A stretch of 37,570 nucleotides of DNA from Pectinatus brassicae (GTDB lineage Bacteria > Bacillota > Negativicutes > Selenomonadales > Selenomonadaceae): assembly GCF_014201835.1 (NCBI RefSeq), contig NZ_JACHFH010000030.1:1-37570 (forward strand), in the 5' to 3' direction. A program made the position numbers and the translations under genes. Shown piece after piece: positions 1-7,328 of this stretch (position 1 is the stretch's first letter; each line of letters starts with the position of its first letter). The notes beneath the pieces were generated by a model, which saw only the letters and a program-made list of their open reading frames with translations, was not told the DNA's origin and made no database searches.

Positions 1-72
1 CATGACAGAGATATAAATGCCGCCATAAACATTCGCAATGAAGGACTAAGAATTTTAAACACAGCAGTGTAA
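1..72 (+). CDS. tnpB: TnpB (IS200/IS605 family RNA-guided nuclease), C-terminal end only
   Basis: The first 72 bases read in frame as 23 residues and a stop, beginning HDRDINAAINIRNEG. This is the hallmark C-terminus of IS605-family TnpB/OrfB proteins: the last RuvC-like acidic residue (the D of DRD) followed by NAAxNI. TnpB is an RNA-guided DNA nuclease that helps keep its transposon in place. The rest of the gene lies before the window, so it cannot be said whether it is intact. The right end of the element follows immediately downstream. Confidence 0.85.
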   Translation, partial: HDRDINAAINIRNEGLRILNTAV

Positions 73-190
73 TAACATATATAAGAACCGTAGGAGCTAC
101 GGGGATAGCCTGTGGAGATAATGTAAGACGTGAATTTTGCGCAACTATCTGTGAAGCAGGAACCCCGCGACTTTAGTCGTGGGAGGTTCA
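60..190 (+). ncRNA. Candidate omega RNA (reRNA) of the TnpB element
   Basis: TnpB proteins use a guide RNA made from the 3' end of their own gene and the transposon right end, with the guide supplied by flanking DNA. Here the stretch after the tnpB stop holds a perfect 6-bp hairpin (CCGTAG at 88-93, CTACGG at 97-102, loop GAG) and then the 8-bp right-end hairpin (164-183). Both are expected scaffold elements. The guide would start near 190-192 and read into the truncated gene at 195. The 5' limit is not visible and transcription is inferred. Confidence 0.5.
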
Positions 191-194
191 GATT

Positions 195-776
195 ATGAAA
201 AAAAATAATATGGAGGAAGTTAAGTTATTGGCTCATCCTCAGGTATTTGATAAAAAAATTGCCGATGGTGAAGATGTCGGAAGCCCATATACAGAAAAAG
301 ATTTAAAAAAAATATTTTCCTTGTCATTGTCAAAAGAGCCACAATGGATTACTGCGAAAATGGTTTTTTTAGGAGAAATACCGCGTATTACTGATTTTGA
401 AAATAAGGAACCAATTGGCGTTTTTTATGATGAAACTTGTCAGGTGCCGGACTTTGTCAGTGATGATTCTGCTATAGTGTATAAATCAGAGCGGGGACTA
501 GTTATTATAACGGGGTGCTCCCATGCGGGGATATGCAATATTATTGCTTATGCTAAAAAAATATGCAGTGATAATAGGGTATGTTCAATAATAGGCGGTA
601 TGCACTTATTGGATACTAAAAAAGAGATTTTACAAAAAGCTGTTGATTTTATGGAAAAATGTAATATAAAGGAAATTTATCCCTGCCATTGTACGGACTT
701 AAATGCCAAAATTACTATGGCTAAAAAACTGCCGGTAAGAGATTTAGGCGTAAGTTCTATTTTTAGTTATAAATAA
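195..776 (+). pseudogene. Metallo-beta-lactamase-fold hydrolase, N-terminally truncated
   Basis: The 193 residues match the C-terminal two thirds of the COG1237-type MBL-fold hydrolases often annotated as dihydropterin-ribofuranosylaminobenzene phosphate synthase-like. Family signatures seen are TGCSHAG (about residues 106-112), GGMHL (134-138) and PCHCTDLN (162-169). The defining HxHxDH metal motif, normally some 15-25 residues before the LLAHP segment, is absent because the frame begins at the transposon junction, and a stop (174-176) lies just upstream inside the element. Full-length members have roughly 250-280 residues, so about 80 are missing. A GGGAGG at 181-186, part of the IS end, is well placed as a ribosome binding site for the ATG at 195, so a stub could be made, but it should be catalytically dead. 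Confidence 0.75.
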
Positions 777-823
777 AATGAAATATTCATATAGCATTGG
801 CTGGTTGAATTTTAGATAACTAA

Positions 824-919
824 AAGGCTCCCCTATAGGGGAGCTGGCAGCAAAGCTGTCTGAGGGGTTAACCCTTCTGACTTGACTTCGTCAAGCTACC
901 TTCCCTAAAGGGAAGGCTT
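824..919. repeat. Multi-hairpin palindromic intergenic repeat (REP/MITE-like)
   Basis: About 96 bp are built almost wholly of adjacent inverted repeats. There is a perfect 18-bp palindrome at 827-844 (GCTCCCCTATAGGGGAGC). CAGC/GCTG arms lie at 848-858, and a central GGGTTAACCC at 865-874. A perfect CTTGAC/GTCAAG hairpin spans 881-895, and CCTTCCC/GGGAAGG spans 899-916. The left and right halves are imperfect inverted copies of each other, as in a small non-autonomous mobile element. No coding potential was seen. I see no second copy in this window; similar cloverleaf repeats are known in gut Firmicutes genomes. Confidence 0.65.
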
Positions 920-928
920 AAGGGACAT

Positions 929-946
929 ACTAGTTTAGTAACTAGT
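929..946. repeat. Small hairpin upstream of fbp
   Basis: ACTAGTT (929-935) and AACTAGT (940-946) form a perfect 7-bp stem with loop TAGT, ten bases after the multi-hairpin repeat and about 40 bases before the fbp start. It may be the outer part of the same repeat or a leader structure of fbp. The sequence does not decide between these. Confidence 0.5.
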
Positions 947-988
947 ACAACACGAATTCATAAAATAAATCATAATAGGAGATATGGA

Positions 989-2884
989 ATGAATATGCAG
1001 GAACAAAAGTATAAATATCTGGAGTTATTAGCAGAAAAATATCCTACACGTCAATCTGTTTATGCCCAATTGATTCATTTGAATGGAGTATTGAGTCTGC
1101 CCAAGCCTACTGAACATTTTATGAGTGATTTACATGGCGAATATGAATCATTTTTTCATATCTTAAATAACTGTTCAGGTGTTATAAAGGAAAAGGTAGC
1201 AAAGGTTTTTGAAAATAGTATGTCAGATGATGAACAGGCAGATTTTTGTACGCTGATATATTATCCACAGGAAAAATTAATGGCAATGCGCAAAAATAAT
1301 CTGCTCACACCGGAATATTATAAAAAAATGATTTTAAATTTGCTGGATTTAGCCAAGTTTATGTCACATAAATATCAGCCGCGTGAAGTTAATAATGCCA
1401 TCCCAGAAGGCTATGGAACAATTATTGAGGAATTATTGCGTGGACGGCCTGAAGCCGATTATGTACCGCGTGTGTATAGGGAAAAAATGCTCACAACACT
1501 TATAAGTATTGGTAGTGGTGATGATTTTATTATTGCGTTTACAGTACTGATAAAAAGATTGGCAGTAGCCAGACTACATATTGTAGGCGATTTTTTTGAC
1601 AGAGGGCGTCGTCCTGATGCTATTTTAGATATGATTATGCAGCATTATAGCATTGATATTCAATGGGGGAATCATGATGTATTGTGGATGGGGGCAGCAT
1701 GTGGCAGTGAAACCTGCATTGCTGAGGTAGTCCGTCTTAGCCTGAAATATGATAATATTGATGTGCTGGAGCGGGGATATGCTATAAGTGTGCGGCCATT
1801 GTTTTTATTTGCCTCTAAACTATATCCGGCTGATAATCCTAATGTTGCGGCACAAAAGGCTATATCAATTATCTTATTTAAGCAGGAAGCGGCACTGATA
1901 AAACGTAATCCCGAATTTGGTATGCAGTCGCGAATTCTGCTTGATAAAATAGATTATGAAAAGAAATGTTTTGTCTTAAAGGGAAAAGCTTATGAATTAA
2001 CAATTACGGACTTTCCCACAATAAATAGAGCTAATCCTTTGGAGTTGACACTTGATGAAAAATTAATAATTAAGGATTTACGGACATCGTTTATGGCAAG
2101 TCCGCAACTGCAGCGCCATGTACAATTTTTATACCAAAAAGGCAGCATTTACAAATGTTATAATGGTAATTTGTTATTTCATGGCTGTGTGCCGGTAGAT
2201 AGTAAAGGTGCATTTAAGAATATACGCTTTGAAGGGAAAAATTATGCAGGGCGGGCTTATCTTGATTATGTTGACCAGAAAGTGCGTCAAGCTTATTTTG
2301 ATGGTAAAGACCAGCATACTATAGATTTTATGTGGTATTTATGGTGTGGTATTAATTCCCCTGTATCTGGCAGAAAAATGAAAATATTCGAACGAATTTA
2401 TTTAAAGGATAAAAATTTGTGGGAAGAACCAACTGATGAATATTTTTCTTATTATGACAAAGAATGGTTTTGCAAAAAAATATTGCAGGAATTTAATTTA
2501 AATCCGAAACATGGTCATATTATTAATGGGCATGTACCGATAAAGGTAAAAGATGGTGAAAGTCCGATTAAAGCATCAGGAAAAGCTATTGTTATTGATG
2601 GCGGATTTTGTCGAGCCTACCATAAGAAAACGGGGATAGCTGGTTTTACATTAGTATCTAATTCGCGTGGACTTAGACTTATCGAGCATCGTGATTTTAG
2701 TAATGTACAAACAGCGTTGATGAACAATAAGGATATTGAATCAGTTTCTAAATCAGTGGAAGTACAAAGTTACCAGACCACTATTGCCGATACTGATGAA
2801 GGTGAAATAATCCAGGATAAAATAAATGATTTATATCATTTAATGCTATTATATAAAAATGGTATATTAAAACCATTGGAATAA
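989..2884 (+). CDS. fbp: Fructose-1,6-bisphosphatase, class III
   Basis: This enzyme hydrolyses fructose 1,6-bisphosphate to fructose 6-phosphate in gluconeogenesis. The 631 residues are close to the 640-670 usual for the Firmicutes class III enzyme, which belongs to the calcineurin-like metallophosphatases and is unrelated to E. coli Fbp. Metal-site motifs are visible in order: SDLHGE (residues 46-51), GDFFDRG (200-206), GNHD (227-230), and late GHVPIK and IDGGFC segments. The ATG at 989 is preceded by AGGAG at 977-981 with normal spacing. The gene stands alone on the plus strand between the palindromic repeat and a strong bidirectional terminator. Recognition is by motif and overall sequence, and is confident. 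Confidence 0.95.
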   Translation: MNMQEQKYKYLELLAEKYPTRQSVYAQLIHLNGVLSLPKPTEHFMSDLHGEYESFFHILNNCSGVIKEKVAKVFENSMSDDEQADFCTLIYYPQEKLMAMRKNNLLTPEYYKKMILNLLDLAKFMSHKYQPREVNNAIPEGYGTIIEELLRGRPEADYVPRVYREKMLTTLISIGSGDDFIIAFTVLIKRLAVARLHIVGDFFDRGRRPDAILDMIMQHYSIDIQWGNHDVLWMGAACGSETCIAEVVRLSLKYDNIDVLERGYAISVRPLFLFASKLYPADNPNVAAQKAISIILFKQEAALIKRNPEFGMQSRILLDKIDYEKKCFVLKGKAYELTITDFPTINRANPLELTLDEKLIIKDLRTSFMASPQLQRHVQFLYQKGSIYKCYNGNLLFHGCVPVDSKGAFKNIRFEGKNYAGRAYLDYVDQKVRQAYFDGKDQHTIDFMWYLWCGINSPVSGRKMKIFERIYLKDKNLWEEPTDEYFSYYDKEWFCKKILQEFNLNPKHGHIINGHVPIKVKDGESPIKASGKAIVIDGGFCRAYHKKTGIAGFTLVSNSRGLRLIEHRDFSNVQTALMNNKDIESVSKSVEVQSYQTTIADTDEGEIIQDKINDLYHLMLLYKNGILKPLE

Positions 2885-2887
2885 CAT

Positions 2888-2935
2888 AAAAAATACCTTA
2901 TAAATTTTACTTGTAAAATTTATAAGGTATTTTTT
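2888..2935. terminator. Bidirectional terminator between fbp and the aquaporin gene
   Basis: Arms 2888-2910 and 2913-2935 are perfectly complementary over 23 bp, with A-run and T-run flanks on each side. The hairpin lies between two converging genes, so it can stop transcription from both. Confidence 0.9.
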
Positions 2936-2949
2936 ATGAAATGGCAATA

Positions 2950-3666
2950 TTACCAGGGAATGATTTTAAATAAAAATACTGCCAGCAAACCGCCAATAAA
3001 TGGTCCTAATATAGGAACAAAGAGACAATACTGCCAATCAGGATTTTCTTTATATTTTAACGGCATTAAAATATAAGCAATTCTTGGGCCTAAATCGCGG
3101 GCAGGATTAATAGCAGTGCCGGATAAACCGCCGAAACACATAACAATAACAGTTATGATACCGCAGACATATAAATTATTTACACCAGTAGCAGAAGCAC
3201 CGACAACATTAGCTATACCTAAAACGGAAAATACTAAAATAAATGTACCGATTAATTCATTTAAAAAATTTCTGGGCAGATTACGAATACTGGGAACTGT
3301 ACAAAAACAGCTGCGCACGATAGTTGTATTTTGCGTCACATTAAAATGATCGGCAAATAGTACATATACAAGAATAGCACCTAAAATAGCGCCTAAAAGT
3401 TCAGCAATAATGTATCCAGGTACAACCTGCCAGGAAAGCTGGCCACCAGCGGCAAAAGCCAAAGTTACAGCGGGATTAAGAAAACCGCCGGAAGCCTTGC
3501 CAAATATATAAGCAGGCAGTAAGACAGCCAAGCCCCATCCAATGGAAATGTGCAAGGCACCACTGCCTTTCATGCTGGATTTTTCTAGTGAAATATTTGC
3601 CATACCGGCATTACCAATAAGAACTAACATCGCTGTCCCGATAAATTCTGCGACATATGGAAGCAT
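2950..3666 (-). CDS. Aquaporin/glycerol facilitator (MIP family)
   Basis: A 238-residue six-helix channel protein of the cytoplasmic membrane. Both pore motifs are present: NPA at residues 64-66 (GGFLNPAVTLAF) and NPA at 187-189 in SGTAINPARDLGPR. The Asp after NPAR (D191) is the usual mark of glycerol-conducting members rather than strict water channels, so passive uptake of glycerol or other small uncharged solutes is likely. No glpK or glpD is next to it. It is transcribed alone, away from the fix operon terminator. The start is set by AGAGGTG about six bases before the ATG. Water, lactate or propionate conduction by relatives means the substrate is not certain. Confidence 0.9.
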   Translation of the reverse strand: MLPYVAEFIGTAMLVLIGNAGMANISLEKSSMKGSGALHISIGWGLAVLLPAYIFGKASGGFLNPAVTLAFAAGGQLSWQVVPGYIIAELLGAILGAILVYVLFADHFNVTQNTTIVRSCFCTVPSIRNLPRNFLNELIGTFILVFSVLGIANVVGASATGVNNLYVCGIITVIVMCFGGLSGTAINPARDLGPRIAYILMPLKYKENPDWQYCLFVPILGPFIGGLLAVFLFKIIPW

Positions 3667-3694
3667 ATAAACACCTCTTTTGAATTGTTTAAAT

Positions 3695-3724
3695 ATTTTA
3701 ATAAAACTAAATACAATATAACAA
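3695..3724 (-). promoter_or_regulatory. Possible aquaporin promoter
   Basis: On the minus strand TTGTTA (3724-3719) and TAAAAT (3700-3695) are separated by 18 bases, about 30 bases before the aquaporin start. Such matches are frequent in sequence this AT-rich, so this is weak. Confidence 0.35.
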
Positions 3725-3809
3725 ATATATGATCGATATATATTTAATAATTACAAAATATTTATTCACAATATTATCAAATTATCACCATAAAAGCAAT
3801 AAGATATTC

Positions 3810-3867
3810 AAAAATTAATTAACGCTAATTCCAAATTCGGATAAGAATCTAGAATCAGCGTTAATTA
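3810..3867 (-). terminator. Terminator of the fix operon
   Basis: Arms 3816-3826 and 3857-3867 (TAATTAACGCT and its complement) form an 11-bp stem. After one mismatch, ATTC/GAAT adds four inner pairs. On the minus strand the stem is followed by TTTTT. It lies about 125 bases after the fixX stop. Confidence 0.7.
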
Positions 3868-3991
3868 TCATAGGTAGAATTTATATAAAAGCAGGATGTA
3901 TAAATCTAAATTTGTTAAAATGGCATAAATAACAAACTAAAAAAAGATAAGGGGTAAGGAGAATTAAATTATATAATCCTGCGTTTATAAT

Positions 3992-4282
3992 TTAGCCAAA
4001 ACGGAATGAAACACCGAATGTTCCTTGCGGATACTTCCAATCCAAAGCCTTGTGTGAACACATTACCCGACAGGTTCCGCATTCAAGGCACCCGGCATAA
4101 TCAAACTGGATTTGTCCGTCCTGTCCTAATTTATATAGTTTTGCTGGGCAGACTACCAGACATGGTTTTTCTGTGCATTTAATACATTTTTCTTTGTCTA
4201 TAACTACATGGGGATTATCTTCGTCAACAGCAAATTTATCAAGCCCCAGCAGTTCGTCTGTTTGTTGTTTTTTTACTGTCAT
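3992..4282 (-). CDS. fixX: FixX, ferredoxin-like subunit of the FixABCX complex
   Basis: A 96-residue iron-sulfur protein that partners FixC and carries the cluster found at the C-terminus of mitochondrial ETF-ubiquinone oxidoreductase. Eight cysteines are visible at residues 33, 36, 41, 45, 65, 68, 71 and 75, in the arrangement CIKCTEKPCLVVCP and CLECGTCRVMC, typical of FixX. Its ATG overlaps the fixC stop (ATGA), which implies translational coupling and a fixed ratio with FixC. It is the last gene of the operon. FixX hands electrons to the FixC flavin and the quinone. Confidence 0.93.
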   Translation of the reverse strand: MTVKKQQTDELLGLDKFAVDEDNPHVVIDKEKCIKCTEKPCLVVCPAKLYKLGQDGQIQFDYAGCLECGTCRVMCSHKALDWKYPQGTFGVSFRFG

Positions 4283-5562
4283 ATTGCTCTGAACCCCCTC
4301 CAGCCATCAGATATAAGTTCAAACAGGCTTACATGGCTTTTCATGATGTTTTTAAGGGCACCGGTCATTTTGGGTGGTACTTTGCCGTCTACTTTAAACA
4401 TAAAGTCCATTGTTTCGTTTATCATATCCGGATATTTTTGTACCATTCTTGGTATTGAGGTTATCTGCGGCCAGCCGGCAAATAGTTTCATTGTCGGTAC
4501 TAAGGAAAGCTCTTCGAGGTTTTTCATGTACTGAATACCAGGCTGTTCGCTTTCTTTTAGTATGGCTTTGGCAGCAGCTACGCCGCTGACGATGGCAAGG
4601 TCAATCCCTCTTATTATTGTTCCGGTGTTAATGCAAAAGCCTGCAGCATCACCAACCATTAAAAAGCCATCCCGATAGAGTTTTTTTGGTACGCTGTTCC
4701 AGCCGTTTTCCGGCACAAGATGGGCGCTATATTCAGCAGTAGTGCCGTCACTTATAAGTTTCTGGATGGCCGGATGCATTTTAAAGTCCTGATAGATATC
4801 TGCTACCGATTTGTCCTGTTTGGCAAGTTCAGCTGGGCTTACTACCATGCCTACGGATACACTGGTCTTGTTGGTATAGATAAAGCCGCCGCCTTGTATT
4901 CCGCCAGTCTGGCCTAAGATCATGCGGGCTGCGCCTTCGCCTTGCCCAACAGCAAATCTATTGTTTATAACATCTTGTGGCAGTTCGATTATTTCTTTGA
5001 TGCCAACGCCTACTTCATGTCCGTTCCATTCTTCTTTTAAGCCGGCTTTTTGTCCCATCAGGGAGTTTACACCGTCGGCGGCTATTACGATATCGGCATA
5101 CATTTCATCTTCGCCAGCTTTTACACCGACAATTTTATCATTTTCCATTAATAAATCATCGACTCGTATGCCGCTGGCAATCATAGCGCCCTGTTCTTCG
5201 GCTTTATCGGCAAACCATTGGTCAAATTTTGCTCTTAGTACGGTAAAGGATTGTGGTATGCTTGTATTTTCTTCAAGGTTTTCGTTATAGTAATCGATAG
5301 TAATACCCTGTTTTTCACTGAGCATCATTATTTGTTCACGGACTACCTGACGTTCAAGGGCCGCATCTTTATACAGCCCCGGTTCTACAAGTTCCAGGGC
5401 ATAGGTATAAAGACGGCCGCCTGTTACGTTTTTACTGCCGGGACAATCACCACGTTCAATTACCAGTACGTTTTTTCCTTCACGGGCCAGTATATATGCA
5501 CAGGCGCAGCCGGCAGGGCCTGCACCTATGATGATGGCGTCAAATTTTTCTTCGTCGCTCAT
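4279..5562 (-). CDS. fixC: FixC, ETF-quinone oxidoreductase flavoprotein
   Basis: This membrane-associated FAD protein passes electrons between the FixAB electron transfer flavoprotein and the quinone pool. The 427 residues begin with a Rossmann FAD site, IIGAGPAGCACAYILAREG (about residues 10-28), followed by an ERGDCPGSKNVTGG segment. A second FAD motif, DGFLMVGDAAGF, lies near residue 300. The length fits FixC, which lacks the fused ferredoxin domain of the mitochondrial enzyme; that part is FixX, encoded with a 4-base overlap. GGAGG lies eight bases before the start. Related proteins serve carnitine reduction in E. coli and nitrogen fixation in rhizobia. No nif gene is present here. Confidence 0.93.
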   Translation of the reverse strand: MSDEEKFDAIIIGAGPAGCACAYILAREGKNVLVIERGDCPGSKNVTGGRLYTYALELVEPGLYKDAALERQVVREQIMMLSEKQGITIDYYNENLEENTSIPQSFTVLRAKFDQWFADKAEEQGAMIASGIRVDDLLMENDKIVGVKAGEDEMYADIVIAADGVNSLMGQKAGLKEEWNGHEVGVGIKEIIELPQDVINNRFAVGQGEGAARMILGQTGGIQGGGFIYTNKTSVSVGMVVSPAELAKQDKSVADIYQDFKMHPAIQKLISDGTTAEYSAHLVPENGWNSVPKKLYRDGFLMVGDAAGFCINTGTIIRGIDLAIVSGVAAAKAILKESEQPGIQYMKNLEELSLVPTMKLFAGWPQITSIPRMVQKYPDMINETMDFMFKVDGKVPPKMTGALKNIMKSHVSLFELISDGWRGFRAI

Positions 5563-5583
5563 TTTCTATTCCTCCGGCTTTAT

Positions 5584-6510
5584 TTAACCAAGTTCTTTTG
5601 TAAGCAGTGGTATTATTTCATGCAAATCGCCGACAATACCATAATCTGCTGCGGCAAAAATAGGGGCATTTTCATTGGTATCGACAGCTACTATTACTTT
5701 AGAATCACGCATACCGGCAACATGCTGAACCTGTCCGGATACTCCCATGGATATGTAGAGATTGGGTTTTACTTTTGCTCCGGATAAGCCTACATATTTA
5801 TCAGTGGTCAGCCAGTGATAATCTTCAGCTACGCTTCTGGTACAGCAGATCTGGGCGTGCAGTTTTTCTGCCAGTTCTTCAGCAAGTTTCATATCATTTT
5901 GGTCACTGAGGCCGCGGCCTACACAGACCAGTTTTTCAGCGGTAGCTATATCGTTATCCTGATGGACTATCGGGCAGACATTGCCAACTGTAATGGTTTT
6001 AGCTTCTGGCTGTATATCGATATTTTCGGTATCTCCCTGATGGTCACTGTCTTGTGCGGCATCAAAGGTACGTGGTTCAATTGTTACAATACTGCCATGA
6101 CATAATTCTTCGGTACATACGGCAATACCGCTGTACATTATGCGTTTGGTTTCAATAACACTGCCGCTGCCTTCAATTGCAAAAGCATTATTTACAAGGC
6201 CCGTCTGCAGTTTAGCTGCAATTATGGAAGCGGTTGTTTTACCGCGCAGGGTGCCGCCGATTAATACGACTGTCGGATCTTTTTCTTTAAGGATATCAGC
6301 GATTATCTGGGCATAGCTTTCCGGCCATGGATGGTCGCTTTTAAGACACAGTACATGGTCAGCCCCTTTTTTTATAAAGCTTTCGCTGTCCTGTTCACTA
6401 AAGTCAATGACATTAATTTTTTCATTTAAGCTATTTGCTAATGTTTTGCCGGCAGTCAATAATTGTTCTGTTACAGGTTGTTCTTCTGAGTATATATATA
6501 TTCCAGCCAT
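5584..6510 (-). CDS. fixB: FixB, electron transfer flavoprotein alpha subunit
   Basis: The 308-residue large ETF subunit binds FAD in its C-terminal domain. Visible signatures are GRGLSDQND (about residue 195) and the ETF-alpha FAD segment SGQVQHVAGMRDSKVIVAVD with NENAPIFAAADYGIVGDL after it. The N-terminal half is the usual ETF-type alpha/beta domain. It pairs with FixA, encoded 11 bases upstream, and the pair feeds FixC/FixX. In characterised FixAB relatives this pair bifurcates NADH electrons to ferredoxin and quinone. Whether this one bifurcates cannot be read off without structural comparison. AAGGAGG precedes the start. Confidence 0.92.
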   Translation of the reverse strand: MAGIYIYSEEQPVTEQLLTAGKTLANSLNEKINVIDFSEQDSESFIKKGADHVLCLKSDHPWPESYAQIIADILKEKDPTVVLIGGTLRGKTTASIIAAKLQTGLVNNAFAIEGSGSVIETKRIMYSGIAVCTEELCHGSIVTIEPRTFDAAQDSDHQGDTENIDIQPEAKTITVGNVCPIVHQDNDIATAEKLVCVGRGLSDQNDMKLAEELAEKLHAQICCTRSVAEDYHWLTTDKYVGLSGAKVKPNLYISMGVSGQVQHVAGMRDSKVIVAVDTNENAPIFAAADYGIVGDLHEIIPLLTKELG

Positions 6511-6521
6511 AATTATCCTCC

Positions 6522-7295
6522 TTATGCCAGTCCTTCTTTAGCAAGATCACTGACAAGTGCTTTTACTTTTTCAGCACTGCTGCCATCCTGGTAAAGTTTA
6601 TTTTTACGGTTCATAACAAAGCCCTGTATCGATTTTACTTTGTTTTTAACAGTAAGTTCAGCATCGCTTAAACCTAGATCTGCTAATTTAATTTCTTCTA
6701 CAGGTTTTTTGGATGCTTTAAGGACCTGCTTTAAGCTGGGAATACGCGGCTTATTTATTTCCGGCAGCATACATACTACTGCCGGGAAGCTGGCTGTTAC
6801 ATCTTCTGTGCAATTGCCAATGCTGCGTGTAGTTGTTATAGCATCATCTTTTACAGCGGTTTTTGTTACAAAGGTAAGCGCCGGTATATCTAAAAGTGCT
6901 GCCACCCTTGGTCCTACCTGCTGTCCGTAACTGTCTTCAGAACCTTCACCAAAGAAGATAAGATCTGGTATGCCTACTTTTTTTATAGCTGCGGCTAATA
7001 TATTAGCAGTCACGAAGCCGTCAGTATTTTCAGCTTTTGCATCATTTACCCAGTATGCTTTTTCTGGTCCGCGTGATAAAGCATCTTTTAATGATTGTTT
7101 GGCTTTACTTGTACCAAATGTTAAGCAGGTCACCTCGGCAGCATTATTTTCTGCCTGAAGTGCCGCTTCCTCGATAGCATTTTTATCATATTCGCTTATT
7201 TTCCATTTCGCCATACTCATATCTACTTTTAAGTCGGCAGCGATTTTAATATCCTGTTCATCTGGCACCCATTTATAACAAACTATAATTTTCAT
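6522..7295 (-). CDS. fixA: FixA, electron transfer flavoprotein beta subunit
   Basis: The 257-residue small ETF subunit begins MKIIVCYKWVPDEQDIKI, the usual FixA/EtfB opening. It contains the ETF-beta nucleotide-binding region, with a GEGSEDSYGQQVGPRVAALL segment near residues 117-136 and ALTFVTK after it. FixA normally carries AMP or, in bifurcating complexes, a second FAD. The gene follows the crotonase gene by 33 bases and is followed at once by fixB. AGGGGA lies just before its ATG. Its placement behind an acyl-CoA dehydrogenase and a crotonase points to acyl-CoA redox chemistry rather than nitrogen fixation. Confidence 0.92.
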   Translation of the reverse strand: MKIIVCYKWVPDEQDIKIAADLKVDMSMAKWKISEYDKNAIEEAALQAENNAAEVTCLTFGTSKAKQSLKDALSRGPEKAYWVNDAKAENTDGFVTANILAAAIKKVGIPDLIFFGEGSEDSYGQQVGPRVAALLDIPALTFVTKTAVKDDAITTTRSIGNCTEDVTASFPAVVCMLPEINKPRIPSLKQVLKASKKPVEEIKLADLGLSDAELTVKNKVKSIQGFVMNRKNKLYQDGSSAEKVKALVSDLAKEGLA

Positions 7296-7328
7296 TTTTA
7301 TTCCCCTAACACGTACTACATTGTTAAA

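Larger units (their letters stand above)
1..191 (+). mobile_element. Right end of an IS200/IS605-type (TnpB-carrying) element
   Basis: The tnpB 3' end is followed by about 115 non-coding bases that close with a subterminal hairpin, as in IS200/IS605 elements, which carry folded ends instead of terminal inverted repeats. The hairpin arms are 164-171 (CCCGCGAC) and 176-183 (GTCGTGGG), with loop TTTA and one G-T pair. The GGGAGGTTCAG just after the stem looks like the usual outer end of such elements, so the junction with host DNA is placed near 189-191. The left end and any TnpA are outside the window. The exact boundary is an estimate. Confidence 0.7.
3667..3991. other. 325-bp spacer between the aquaporin gene and fixX
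   Basis: This very AT-rich stretch holds the probable aquaporin promoter (3695-3724, minus strand) and the fix operon terminator (3810-3867). Between 3868 and 3991 I see no gene. An AAGGAG near 3955 on the plus strand has no start codon close behind it. Confidence 0.7.

Noticed and set aside
824-946. CRISPR array or tRNA cluster in the hairpin-rich region
   Set aside because: There is no direct repeat with regular spacers, and the stems do not make a tRNA cloverleaf with an anticodon and CCA end.
3868-3991. A small gene behind the AAGGAG near 3955
   Set aside because: No start codon lies within a usable distance and no open frame follows before fixX on the other strand.
3992-7295. fixABCX as a sign of nitrogen fixation
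   Set aside because: No nif gene is near. The fix genes follow acyl-CoA dehydrogenase, CoA-transferase and crotonase genes, so a role in acyl-CoA redox is much more likely.
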